Below are positions 39,543 to 47,670 of a stretch of 64,000 nucleotides of DNA, piece after piece. Under the pieces are notes generated by a model, which was not told where the DNA came from, did no database searches, and was given only the letters and a program-made list of their open reading frames with translations. The stretch is from assembly GCF_001051235.1 (NCBI RefSeq), contig NZ_CBTJ020000030.1, forward strand, positions 16,808-80,807. The letters run 5' to 3'. The stretch is from Candidatus Competibacter denitrificans Run_A_D11. GTDB lineage: Bacteria > Pseudomonadota > Gammaproteobacteria > Competibacterales > Competibacteraceae. Every line of letters begins with the position of its first letter. Within the stretch, counting starts at the first letter, position 1. Made by a program: the position numbers and the translations under genes.

Positions 39543-40319
39543 TCACAATTTATCGAGATACGCGATACCGCCCAATTGCGCCATCTGGCGCTCGATCCAC
39601 TGCTGGCGCTTGAGCACATAGCCAGAGGGTTTATCAACCCGATAGCGGAGCGGATTAGGCAATACCGCTGCCAAGCGAGCGGCTTGATCGCCGGTCAAAC
39701 GTGCAGCGGGCTTATTGAAAAAACGGCGGCTGGCCGCTTCCACCCCAAATGTGTGTTCACCAAATTCGGCGATATTCAAATAGACTTCCAGAATTCGCTG
39801 CTTGGGCCAGAGCAGCTCCAGCAGAAAAGTAAACCATACTTCCAAGCCCTTGCGGATAAAACTCCGCCCCGGCCAAAGAAACAGATTCTTGGCGACCTGC
39901 TGGCTGATGGTACTGGCGCCGCGTAGCGGTTTACCGCCTTCTTGCTCATCCAGCACGTTTTGAATTTCGATGAAATCGAAGCCACGATGATCAGGAAAGC
40001 GCTGATCTTCGGCCGCCAGCACCGCCAACGCAGCTTCGGGGGCAATCTTGGCATACGGCGCCCAGGCGTAGCGAACCGAAGGCGCCTTACTGTCCCACAA
40101 GGTCTTGATCCAATGTTGAGTGATCACGCTGGAGGTCGGCAACGGCAAGCCGCGCAACCCCGCGACCAGCAGTACCGAGCCGATCACCAACAGCCAACAC
40201 AGTCGCCACAGGAGCCGCCGGAGCCTGCGCCATAGGCCAGGTTTGGCGACCGGTTGGCCTTGCGCCGTTTTCGGCCCGAAAAGCCGACGCCACAGCGGCC
40301 ACTTCAGAAAATACCCCAC
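39543..40319 (-). CDS. mtgA: monofunctional biosynthetic peptidoglycan transglycosylase
   Basis: Polymerises lipid II into glycan strands at the outer face of the inner membrane. About 258 residues. One N-terminal membrane helix (LCWLLVIGSVLLVAGL), then a GT51 domain with the catalytic glutamate in AVLAAEDQRFPDHRGFDF, the GASTISQQVAKNLFLW motif and the RKGLEVWFTFLLELLWPKQRILEVYLNI region (quoted in part). The frame is open to 40409, overlapping the upstream flavodoxin-like gene; I prefer the GTG at 40319, which overlaps that gene by 16 bp. Confidence 0.93.
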   Translation of the reverse strand: MGYFLKWPLWRRLFGPKTAQGQPVAKPGLWRRLRRLLWRLCWLLVIGSVLLVAGLRGLPLPTSSVITQHWIKTLWDSKAPSVRYAWAPYAKIAPEAALAVLAAEDQRFPDHRGFDFIEIQNVLDEQEGGKPLRGASTISQQVAKNLFLWPGRSFIRKGLEVWFTFLLELLWPKQRILEVYLNIAEFGEHTFGVEAASRRFFNKPAARLTGDQAARLAAVLPNPLRYRVDKPSGYVLKRQQWIERQMAQLGGIAYLDKL

Positions 40320-40771
40320 GCCAGCCCCGACGCCATGGTTTCCCCCAATTCCTCGCATTGTTGCAAAATACCAGTGGTAACGTCTCCCCGCGCGATGATC
40401 GGATCGCAAACCGGCTTGAAGGGATAGCCGCGCGCGATGCGCTCAATGCTATTCAACGCGCCGGTTCCATCATTGCCGGCGCTGATGAAAACCGCATACG
40501 GTAGCCCGTTGACCTGGCCTTGCGCGGGATAATAGGTCCGATCCAAAAAATTCTTCATAGCCCCGGACATATAACCGAAATTCTCCGGTGTCCCCAGCAA
40601 GAGAGCCTGTGCTCCCAGTAAATCCTCTAACCCGGCGCGCAACGCCATTTTCAGGTGCGTTTCCACCCCTTGCACCCGCCGTGCGCCGCGCAACACTGCC
40701 TTGGCCATGGCGTGTGTGTGGCCGGTTTGCGAATGGTAAACGATCAGCAGGCGCTTGGGCGGGTCGCTCAT
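40304..40771 (-). CDS. flavodoxin-fold NAD(P)H-FMN oxidoreductase-like protein
   Basis: A 155-residue flavodoxin-like protein. The FMN phosphate loop is LLIVYHSQTGHTHAMAKAV (residues 8-26), and the second flavin loop contains LLGTPENFGYMSGAMKNFLDRTYY near residue 58, like WrbA/NQO-type reductases. The short length suggests a single-domain electron carrier or reductase. Partner unknown. It precedes mtgA with overlapping ends, so the pair is probably translated from one message. Confidence 0.88.
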   Translation of the reverse strand: MSDPPKRLLIVYHSQTGHTHAMAKAVLRGARRVQGVETHLKMALRAGLEDLLGAQALLLGTPENFGYMSGAMKNFLDRTYYPAQGQVNGLPYAVFISAGNDGTGALNSIERIARGYPFKPVCDPIIARGDVTTGILQQCEELGETMASGLAWGIF

Positions 40772-40826
40772 CAGCAGAATCGGTGGGCCGGCACAAATTC
40801 AGAGCCAATGGGGTGGCAAGAGCACT

Positions 40827-41438
40827 TCATGCGATTCCGACAAGGCTGGGCACTTTGCACCAGGCGATAGCCTGCTCCAAGCGGTCGTTGCCCCAGAACA
40901 GTTCATCGGCGGCCAGGAAGCTGGGGGCGCCAAAGATCCCAAGTGCCACCGCCCGCTCGACTTGTAAGCGTAAGGCATCCTTATTGTCTGGGGCCAAGGC
41001 GCGTTCAATGATACGGTGACCCGATATCCCTGATCGCTCAAGACAGGTCTGAATAATATCCGGTTTGGTGATATCCAAATCCTCGGCAAAGTTGGCGTGA
41101 AACACCTGCCGCACGAAGTCCGGCAGCCAGGGTTCCGCCGCGAAGGCACATGCAACCCGTGCCGCCAGCACGCTGTTACGGGGAAAAACCGACGGTCGTC
41201 GTAGCGGAATGTTCAGAGCCGCGCAGATCCGCTCTAGATCGCGCCACATATAACGGCCTTGCACCGGATAGAGATTAAAAGGCGAATCATGCCAGCCTTG
41301 CCGCTGAAAGATCGGCCCCAGCAAAAATGGCTGCCAAACTACCGTAAGCCCTGCTTGGTCGGCCATTGCCTGGATGCGCGCTGCCGCCGGATAGCTGTAG
41401 GTACTGGCAAACTCAAACCAGAATTCAAGGGCAACCAT
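40827..41438 (-). CDS. DsbA-fold protein, 2-hydroxychromene-2-carboxylate isomerase-like
   Basis: A 203-residue thioredoxin-fold protein of the kappa-class GST/HCCA isomerase group. Start LEFWFEFASTYSYPAAARI carries the serine-type active site (FASTYSY in place of a CxxC), followed by WQPFLLGPIFQRQGW and the C-terminal cis-Pro segment ALGIFGAPSFLAADELFWGNDRL. Known relatives isomerise glutathione adducts in naphthalene breakdown; no aromatic catabolic genes are nearby, so the substrate is unknown. GGAG lies 5 nt upstream of the ATG at 41438. Confidence 0.92.
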   Translation of the reverse strand: MVALEFWFEFASTYSYPAAARIQAMADQAGLTVVWQPFLLGPIFQRQGWHDSPFNLYPVQGRYMWRDLERICAALNIPLRRPSVFPRNSVLAARVACAFAAEPWLPDFVRQVFHANFAEDLDITKPDIIQTCLERSGISGHRIIERALAPDNKDALRLQVERAVALGIFGAPSFLAADELFWGNDRLEQAIAWCKVPSLVGIA

Positions 41439-41483
41439 GCGCACTCCATTGATGAGCGGATGACCGGCACAGTATGCCAGTTT

Positions 41484-44400
41484 TTACCCACCACGCTCCG
41501 ACACCACCGGTGTCCCGGCGAATCGACCCCGCAGCCGCGCAAGCCACTGCGCTACGTCATCGACGTAGGTAAAGAACGCGGGCACCACCAGTAAACTCAA
41601 GAAAGTCGAAGTGATTAGACCGCCAATCACGGCAATCGCCATTGGCGAGCGGAAACTCTCATCCGCCCCACCCCAGCCCATCGCAATCGGCAACATGCCC
41701 GCGCCCATCGCCAGTGTGGTCATTACAATCGGCCGCGCCCGCTTATGACCGGCGTCCATCAAAGCCTGAAAGCGCGATAGCCCATGATCGCGCCGGGCGA
41801 CAATGGCGTATTCCACCAGCAAAATCGAATTTTTGGTGGCAATCCCCATTAGCATAATCAGGCCGATCAAGGACGGCATGGAAAAACTCTTGTCGGTTAG
41901 CAACAGGCCGATGAACGCGCCGCCCAACGACAGCGGCAACGCCGCCAGGATGGTGACCGGATGCAGCAGTTGCTTGAACAGCAGCACCAGCACGATGTAA
42001 ATGCACAACACCCCGGTCAACATCGCTAGGCCAAAGCTGGCAAACAGTTCGCCCATCACCTCGGCATCGCCCACTTCCACCACTCGCACGCCAGGCGGCA
42101 GGTTTCTGACCGAGGGAAATTCCTGGGTCGCCGTGACCACATCGCCCAGCGGGACGCCGGAGAGTTCGATTTCCAGGTTGACGTTACGGGAACGGTCGTA
42201 GCGGTTGATGATGGCCGGGCCGCCGCTGTAGCTGATGGTGGCGACCTGGCCCAGCGCTACCGGCCCTTTCGCGCCCGGCACCGGCAGCCGCGCCAGCAGG
42301 TCGAGATTGTTGCGTGCCCTGTCCTCCAGCTTAACCACAATGGGAATCTGCCGCTGCGGCAGATTCAGTTTCGGCAGTTGCGCGTCGTAATCGCCCAGGG
42401 TGGCCACCCGCAGGGTATCAGCCATCGCGCTGCTGGTGACACCAAGATCAGCGGCACGGGCGAAGTCGGGCCGCACCGCGATTTCCGGGCGCACCAGGCT
42501 GGCGGTGCTGGTGATGCTGCCCAGGCCGGGGATTTGGCGCAGGTCGCGTTCCACTGCCCGCGCCGAACTCAGCAACGCCTGCGGGTCGTCGCCCTGCAAC
42601 ACCAGAATATATTTCTCACCCGAAGCCCCCAAACCGACTTTGAGGCGCACACCGGGCAGACTGGCGAGCGCGGCGCGGATTTCTTTTTCGACTTCCTGCT
42701 TGCGCGGGCGCTGGCCGCGCGGGCTGATCTGAAGAGTCAGGGTTGCCTTGCGCACTTCGGCGTTGCCGGCAGGTGCGAACGGATCGCCGCCGGCGCTGCC
42801 ACCGCCAATCGTGGTGTACACGCTTTTGACGTGTTCCATGCGCATCAGCCGCTGGCGGGCCTGTTCGGCCACCGCCTGCGTTTCCTTCAGGGTCGCGCCG
42901 GGGGTCAGTTCCAGATAAACCTGGCTTTGCGAATTGTCATCCGGCGGGATAAAGCCTTGCGGTAACAACGGAACCAGCGCAATCGAGCCGATGAAAAACA
43001 AACCGGCCCCAATCATGGTGAGCAGACGATGGCGCACACACCAACTGGCCCAGCGCTGATAGACCCGGAGCCAGCGCGGTTCCGGCGCTTCATGCCGCAT
43101 CGGTTTGATCAGATACGCCGCCATCATCGGCGTCAGCATTCGGGCGACGACCAGCGACGCGAACACGGCCAGCGCCGCTGTCCAGCCGAATTGCTTGAAA
43201 AATTTACCGGCGATGCCGCTCATGAAAGCGGTCGGCAGAAATACCGCAATCAGGGTAAAGGTGGTGGCGATCACCGCCAGGCCGATTTCATCGGCGGCTT
43301 CCATCGCCGCCTCATACGGGGTCTTGCCCATGTGCAGATGGCGCACGATGTTTTCCACCTCCACAATCGCATCGTCCACCAGAATACCGATGACCAGCGA
43401 CATGGCCAGCAGGGTGACGCCGTTGATCGAAAAGCCAAAAATCCAGTGCATCCCGATCAGCGCGGGCAGCATCGACATTGGCAGGGCTACGGCGGAAACC
43501 AGGGTGGCGCGCAGATCGCGCAAAAACAGCCAGACCACCAGCACCGCCAGCAACGCGCCTTCCAGCAGCATGTGGAGCGAATTGTCGTACTCTTCCTGCA
43601 CCAGGGTGACGAAATCGAAGGCTTCGGTGATGGCCAGATCGGGCCGCACCTCGCGCATGGTCTGCAACGCCTGGCGCACGCCCGCGCCGACTTCGATTTC
43701 GCTGGCGCCCCGGCTGCGCGTCACCTCGAAGCCGACCACCGGCTTGCCGTCCAAAAACGCCGCCGAGCGCGGTTCGGCAACCGTGTCTTCGATGCGGGCG
43801 ATTTGATCCAGTTGAATGCTGCGGCCATCGGCCAGCGCTAGTCGCAGCGCCCGCAGTTCGTCGGCGGACGCGACCGTCGCCAGGGTACGCACCGGCTGTT
43901 CACCGTCGCCCAGATTCATCCGCCCCCCGGCGCTTTCGGTCTGCACCTGGCGCAACTGGCGCGACACTTCGGCGGCAGTGATGCCGAGCGCCTGCATCCG
44001 CGCCGGATCGAGGGCGACCTGTACCTCGCGGTTCACCCCACCCACCCGGGTGACCGCGCCGACCCCGCGGACTGTCAGCAAACGCCGGGTGATGTCGTTA
44101 TCGACGAACCACGACAGTTCTTCGTCATTCAGCTTTTGCGAGGCGATGCTGAACGCTAGCACCGGCTGGCTGGCGAAATCGAGCTTGTTAATGATGGGAT
44201 CGCGCAGATCGCCCGGCAGATCGCCACGCACCCGCGCCACCGCCGAACGCACATCGTCCAAGGCTTCCTGTGGCGGCTTTTCCAGGCGGAACTCCACCAT
44301 CATCAATACCGAGCCATCGCCAATGGTGGTGTAGATGTGTTTCAAACCCTGCACCGTGGCAACACTGTTTTCCAGCTTGCGGGCGACTTCGTTTTCCAAC

Positions 44401-44573
44401 TGGCCGGGCGTCGCGCCGGGCAGGACGGCGGTGACGTTGATGGTCGGCAAGTCCATATCCGGCATGTTTTGGACTTTCATAGCCTGAAACGCGGCCAGAC
44501 CCGCCAGCGACAGCAGGACAAACAGCATCGCGGCGGCGACGGGATTACGGATCGACCAGGCGGAGACGTTCAT
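41484..44573 (-). CDS. RND-family multidrug efflux pump, inner-membrane subunit (HAE1/AcrB-like)
   Basis: A 1029-residue proton-driven exporter. The start SAWSIRNPVAAAMLFVLLSLAG opens TM1; two large periplasmic loops separate TM1/TM2 and TM7/TM8, as expected. The proton-relay aspartates are seen in TM4 in VIGILVDDAIVEVENIVRHL near residue 400, and GIATKNSILLVEYA lies in TM11. The periplasmic adaptor gene that should be adjacent lies about 3.5 kb upstream on the same strand, separated by accessory genes. The ATG overlaps the hicA stop codon (ATGA). No outer-membrane TolC-type gene is in the window. Substrate unknown. Confidence 0.95.
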   Translation of the reverse strand: MNVSAWSIRNPVAAAMLFVLLSLAGLAAFQAMKVQNMPDMDLPTINVTAVLPGATPGQLENEVARKLENSVATVQGLKHIYTTIGDGSVLMMVEFRLEKPPQEALDDVRSAVARVRGDLPGDLRDPIINKLDFASQPVLAFSIASQKLNDEELSWFVDNDITRRLLTVRGVGAVTRVGGVNREVQVALDPARMQALGITAAEVSRQLRQVQTESAGGRMNLGDGEQPVRTLATVASADELRALRLALADGRSIQLDQIARIEDTVAEPRSAAFLDGKPVVGFEVTRSRGASEIEVGAGVRQALQTMREVRPDLAITEAFDFVTLVQEEYDNSLHMLLEGALLAVLVVWLFLRDLRATLVSAVALPMSMLPALIGMHWIFGFSINGVTLLAMSLVIGILVDDAIVEVENIVRHLHMGKTPYEAAMEAADEIGLAVIATTFTLIAVFLPTAFMSGIAGKFFKQFGWTAALAVFASLVVARMLTPMMAAYLIKPMRHEAPEPRWLRVYQRWASWCVRHRLLTMIGAGLFFIGSIALVPLLPQGFIPPDDNSQSQVYLELTPGATLKETQAVAEQARQRLMRMEHVKSVYTTIGGGSAGGDPFAPAGNAEVRKATLTLQISPRGQRPRKQEVEKEIRAALASLPGVRLKVGLGASGEKYILVLQGDDPQALLSSARAVERDLRQIPGLGSITSTASLVRPEIAVRPDFARAADLGVTSSAMADTLRVATLGDYDAQLPKLNLPQRQIPIVVKLEDRARNNLDLLARLPVPGAKGPVALGQVATISYSGGPAIINRYDRSRNVNLEIELSGVPLGDVVTATQEFPSVRNLPPGVRVVEVGDAEVMGELFASFGLAMLTGVLCIYIVLVLLFKQLLHPVTILAALPLSLGGAFIGLLLTDKSFSMPSLIGLIMLMGIATKNSILLVEYAIVARRDHGLSRFQALMDAGHKRARPIVMTTLAMGAGMLPIAMGWGGADESFRSPMAIAVIGGLITSTFLSLLVVPAFFTYVDDVAQWLARLRGRFAGTPVVSERGG

Positions 44574-44791
44574 GCCTCGAATTCGCTCTTAGGAATTCCA
44601 GACTGACGGATAATGGATTGCAGTGTGCCGATGCGGATTTCCGAGTGATTGGGTACAGGCACGGTAATCGTTGCATCTTCAAGCTGTTTTTGCATAGCGA
44701 TATGACTGCCGCGTTGACGCATCTCAATGAAACCATGCCGGGCCAGAATAGCGCAAACTTCCCGACCCGATAAAACGCGCAGCTTAACCAA
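44570..44791 (-). CDS. hicA: HicA-family toxin (mRNA interferase)
   Basis: A 73-residue HicA/YcfA protein. It has a dsRBD-like fold; the conserved catalytic histidine lies in RQRGSHIAMQK and the start VKLRVLSGREVCAILARHGF is typical. HicA cleaves mRNA and tmRNA. The start is probably a TTG at 44791 inside the last codons of hicB (8-bp overlap). Its stop codon overlaps the ATG of the RND pump. hicB-first, hicA-second is one of the two known gene orders. The gene appears intact. Confidence 0.85.
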   Translation of the reverse strand: MVKLRVLSGREVCAILARHGFIEMRQRGSHIAMQKQLEDATITVPVPNHSEIRIGTLQSIIRQSGIPKSEFEA

Positions 44792-45005
44792 CCGCAATCT
44801 CCAGTTGAGTAATGTAAATCTCTTCATGAAAGCGCTGCTGGATTTCTCCAGAAGAAGCGGTTTCAAAAAATAGTTCTAACGCTTCTTGAAGATTCTCTCG
44901 CGCTTCTTGCACCGTCTTTCCCTGACTGGCGATATCGAGTTCAGGGCAGAGCGAAACATAGCCATCGCTTTCTCGCTCAATAATTGCAGTCAGTCGTCTT
45001 TGCAT
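44784..45005 (-). CDS. hicB: HicB-family antitoxin
   Basis: A 73-residue HicB-type antitoxin: MQRRLTAIIERESDGYVSLCPELDIASQGKT is the partly degraded RNase H-like fold that neutralises HicA (family pattern of ExDGYVA.CPEL), then ARENLQEALELFFE. It lacks the C-terminal DNA-binding domain seen in longer HicB proteins, so autoregulation may use another mechanism. It overlaps hicA by 8 bp, consistent with coupled synthesis. Confidence 0.88.
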   Translation of the reverse strand: MQRRLTAIIERESDGYVSLCPELDIASQGKTVQEARENLQEALELFFETASSGEIQQRFHEEIYITQLEIAVG

Positions 45006-45093
45006 AATTTCACCACAAATCTAAAAGGCTTGAGAGGACCATTATTTTGCTATTTTGATCGATATCACCGCGATAGCGCAAAGTTAGAGCGTC

Positions 45094-45783
45094 TTATTGC
45101 AAGGCTAATGAGGCCGCACTCCTCGCATGAATCTCCGTTGTATCAAATAAGCGCACCAAAGAATCAGCCTGATCCACAAGCAGAGAGATTTCGGTACAGC
45201 CTAAGATAACTCCTTCCGCCCCTTGTGAGATCAAACTAGCAATAATACAGCGATATTGTTCGCGCGAATTGGGAATAATTTTCCCAAGGCAAAGCTCATC
45301 ATAAATAATGTTATGAACGCTATTTCGATCTTGTTCATTCGGGGTCAAAACTTGCAGCCCGTATTTACTAAGGCGCTCTTTATAGAATGCCTGCTCCATT
45401 GTAAACCGTGTGCCAAGCAGCCCAATAGTTGTAAAACCAGCTTCTTTAATAGCAATTGCAGTTGCAGTTGCAATATGCAGAAGAGGAATATGTACAGCAC
45501 TTTCAATGATCTCAGCCACTTTATGCATAGTATTTGTACAAAGCACTAAAAAATCAGCGCCCGCTTTTTCAACCGAGCGGGCTGCATTAGCTAATATTTC
45601 TCCTGCAACCTCCCAGTTTCCACTGTGCTGTAGGGCCTCGATCTCTGCAAAATCCACGCTGTAGAGTACAACCTTCGCTGAGTGAAGACCTCCCAATCTT
45701 TCATTAACAACCTGGTTCACTATTTTGTAATATAGAGTGGTAGACTCCCAACTCATTCCGCCAATAAGACCCATTGTTTGCAT
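45094..45783 (-). CDS. aspartate/glutamate racemase family protein
   Basis: A 229-residue PLP-independent amino-acid racemase-like protein (YgeA type). Start MQTMGLIGGMSWESTTLYYK is characteristic; the two catalytic cysteines are in LVLCTNTMHKVA near residue 83 and VILGCTEISLLV near residue 195. The usual product is D-Asp or D-Glu, or racemisation of a related acid. Base composition is visibly more AT-rich than neighbours, which suggests recent acquisition. It lies between hicB and the hairpin-rich element, inside the split efflux operon. Confidence 0.9.
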   Translation of the reverse strand: MQTMGLIGGMSWESTTLYYKIVNQVVNERLGGLHSAKVVLYSVDFAEIEALQHSGNWEVAGEILANAARSVEKAGADFLVLCTNTMHKVAEIIESAVHIPLLHIATATAIAIKEAGFTTIGLLGTRFTMEQAFYKERLSKYGLQVLTPNEQDRNSVHNIIYDELCLGKIIPNSREQYRCIIASLISQGAEGVILGCTEISLLVDQADSLVRLFDTTEIHARSAASLALQ

Positions 45784-45802
45784 AAAATTTTCCAGTAAGT
45801 AT

Positions 45803-46066
45803 CCCCCGGCAGAGCCGGGGGCTTTATGAGATAGCGCCTCAAAGGCGCCATAAAATCATGTGCCGCCCAAGGCGGCAGGGCTTCGTGGGTAAAATCATGT
45901 TCGGTAACAATTCTTCAGCTACTCCGAATCTACCACACTGAGAAATCTATAAGATTCGGTGATATGAATAACGATCTGCAACTAACATCAACGTCCGCTG
46001 TGCTGCGCGGCAAATCCGACTCCCGCAAAGGTCAAACCTTTGTGAGTCCCCCGGCAGAGCCGGGGG
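45803..46066. mobile_element. hairpin-rich element bounded by two identical 19-bp palindromes
   Basis: CCCCCGGCAGAGCCGGGGG occurs at 45803-45821 and again, identically, at 46048-46066. Between them lie hairpins with 6-7 bp perfect stems: 45834-45848 (GCGCCT/AGGCGC), 45861-45877 (TGCCGCC/GGCGGCA), 45924-45959 (CCGAATC/GATTCGG) and 46026-46042 (CAAAGGT/ACCTTTG). Three share the loop CAA. TAAAATCATG occurs twice. There is no open frame of note. The pattern of terminal GC palindromes recalls the ends of IS200/IS605-type elements, so a non-autonomous or decayed copy is my best guess. A structured RNA is the alternative. Confidence 0.6.
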
Positions 46067-46067
46067 T

Positions 46068-46235
46068 TTACCCAATGTAATTACTGAAATTCTTAACCAG
46101 AATTTCCCAGAGTGAGACCAGACTCAGATAGACTTGATGATCCGGGTCGCGGATCAGATGACCCGTGTCTGCGTTCAGCGATGGACTCGCTGTGATGTAC
46201 CAGAGAAAAATGTGAGTATCGAGTAAGAGCTTCAC
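46068..46235 (-). pseudogene. vapC: truncated PIN-domain toxin (VapC) cut at the hairpin element
   Basis: About 55 codons of a VapC-type PIN nuclease: VKLLLDTHIFLWYITASP (first catalytic Asp in LLLDTH), then DPDHQVYLSLVSLWEILVK. Similarity stops after WEILVK; the frame then ends at a TAA created by the element border (46068-46070), 1 bp beyond the right 19-bp palindrome copy. The C-terminal 70 or so residues with the other catalytic acidic residues are missing, so the toxin is almost surely inactive. The GTG start overlaps the antitoxin stop codon by 4 bp, the usual vapBC layout. Confidence 0.8.
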
Positions 46236-46435
46236 GGCTCGAAGAGTTCCATCTCTGATCCCGGTAAAGGTGCGTCGAAATCGTCCGGTACCTGGAACTC
46301 GCCTGCACAAAACCCATAAGGTCGCAGCATCCGATCTCTAGGCGTCCGTTTCTTTAGAAACTCCGCGAAATCGAGTATTTCAGCCTGTCGCTCAGGTGGT
46401 AAATCACGCAAGATAGTGATGATGCGCTCTATCAT
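46232..46435 (-). CDS. vapB: antitoxin of the truncated VapC (DUF2281-like)
   Basis: A 67-residue protein beginning MIERIITILRDLPPERQAEILDFAEFLKKR, the DUF2281 pattern found in antitoxins encoded before PIN toxins. The C-terminal GSEMELFEP probably wraps the toxin. It overlaps the truncated vapC by 4 bp. The antitoxin appears intact although its toxin is broken, so it is likely a relic. Confidence 0.82.
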   Translation of the reverse strand: MIERIITILRDLPPERQAEILDFAEFLKKRTPRDRMLRPYGFCAGEFQVPDDFDAPLPGSEMELFEP

Positions 46436-46481
46436 GACGTGTCTCCTTTGGCGCGATTGAAGGCGGGTTCATGTGTAGACT

Positions 46482-47534
46482 TTAGGCGTGCACTGACGCC
46501 GCCGTTAAAAGCGTATGGTCAGGCAAATCCTCTAATATCTGGTTTAGTGCCTGTAACGATGGGCAAATATCGTCACCGTATATCAGCTCTCCGTCTTTAA
46601 CGACATAGCCGAAGTGCCAAAAAATCACTTTCTCGCGGTGGAGGTCAATATACTCGTTACGCGGGAGTCCAAAACTATCGAGACAGGCTCCTTCGTTACA
46701 TGGAGAGCATTCCGAGGCATACATCGCGTCAATGGCGGGTTGCGCTCGATACTCCTCCCATGCGGGTGATTCATAGTCAAATAAACGTACGTTATACTTT
46801 TTGCAAAGCTCGTCATACCGTACCCAAGTCAGAGAACCGCGAGCGGCTGCCGCCTTATCCCATAACTGCGCGGCTTTTTGCCCCTCCTGATCACGCATCC
46901 ACTCAAAATCTATCGCACTCTTGCGGGCACAACCGGCGTAGTCGTCCACGACTTGCTCTTCTCTCCGAATACTCAAACCGGTTGTGCCTGGCTTTAGCTT
47001 AAATAGATCGATAGTTCCCTCAAAGTAGTCCCAGACGCCCTGCGGAATCGTCCATTGGATTGCCTCAATGACATCGCCCGCTGCATTGACCCGAATCCAC
47101 CCTTCCCGGTGCGATTTGAGCAAATCAGGCTCCTGACCGTTAGCCAGGACGGTAAGGCCATAGTATTTGCAAATCCAATCCTGAAAATTCACCCGTTCCC
47201 TAGTAGGGATATACACTTGCTGAAAATCAGTCGGCACGTAAAGTCTTTTATTTTCAGTAAGATTGGTGACGACAGGATAATCTCCCGGCGTTGGCTCCAG
47301 ATCGTCATTGCTGACCGCCTGCCAAAATTGAGCGTCCCACGGATCGTGCAATCCGCCGTCTTTATCTTGAAGAAAGCGGGTGGTATCACGATCATATCGC
47401 GCTCTAGCCTTGTCGAGTATATCGACGGCAGCGAAGTATTTGTTTTTTGTCGGGTCCGCATACTCCGCTCGCTGGAATTTATCAAACATATCCAGGGGAT
47501 CTTCACCAATGACGAGTACGCAATAATGTCCCAT
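46482..47534 (-). CDS. phage-type protein of unknown function
   Basis: A 350-residue soluble protein. Its start GHYCVLVIGEDPLDMFDKFQRAEY resembles the opening of uncharacterised proteins I recall from phage genomes (MxHYxVLVIGxxP type). The middle is acidic and aromatic, with GWIRVNAAGDVIEAIQWTIP and GVWDYFEG. A cysteine cluster lies near residue 275 (CSPCNEGAC). No signal peptide or membrane helix is seen. No head, tail or lysis gene is nearby, so it is an isolated cargo gene. Function unknown. Confidence 0.7.
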   Translation of the reverse strand: MGHYCVLVIGEDPLDMFDKFQRAEYADPTKNKYFAAVDILDKARARYDRDTTRFLQDKDGGLHDPWDAQFWQAVSNDDLEPTPGDYPVVTNLTENKRLYVPTDFQQVYIPTRERVNFQDWICKYYGLTVLANGQEPDLLKSHREGWIRVNAAGDVIEAIQWTIPQGVWDYFEGTIDLFKLKPGTTGLSIRREEQVVDDYAGCARKSAIDFEWMRDQEGQKAAQLWDKAAAARGSLTWVRYDELCKKYNVRLFDYESPAWEEYRAQPAIDAMYASECSPCNEGACLDSFGLPRNEYIDLHREKVIFWHFGYVVKDGELIYGDDICPSLQALNQILEDLPDHTLLTAASVHA

Positions 47535-47564
47535 AGCAAAATTCCAGAAAAATGATGGCCCATT

Positions 47565-47640
47565 TCAACTATGCGGAGAATCTACCGGTTTTGTCGGAGA
47601 CCCCCCCGCGCTCACCTGCACCAAATCCGCATCATGTCGA
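47565..47640 (-). pseudogene. relic of a membrane-fusion-protein C-terminus
   Basis: On the minus strand 47595-47633 reads DADLVQVSAGGSP, matching [13 protein letters not shown] in the C-terminus of the neighbouring fusion protein (9 of 12 residues; 24 of 28 bases around the core). A stop codon follows at 47565-47567. Upstream of the match the frame no longer resembles the fusion protein. It includes a seven-C run. It looks like the remains of a duplication or an older copy of that gene end. Confidence 0.6.
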
Positions 47641-47670
47641 AATTTAACCAGAAGGTTAAGGCATCGGAGA

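Noticed and set aside
43029..43841. 270-codon open frame on the plus strand opposite the RND pump
   Set aside because: Low-complexity His/Gln/Arg-rich shadow of the pump gene.
44570..44866. Longer 98-residue HicA with an N-terminal extension
   Set aside because: The extension lies inside hicB in another frame and has no family similarity; the TTG at 44791 gives normal HicA length.
45803..46066. CRISPR array
   Set aside because: Only two copies of the palindromic 19-mer exist, 245 bp apart; the internal hairpins differ in sequence, so there is no repeat-spacer structure.
47055..47555. 166-codon plus-strand frame opposite the phage-type gene
   Set aside because: Antisense to a longer, better-supported gene and without a ribosome site.
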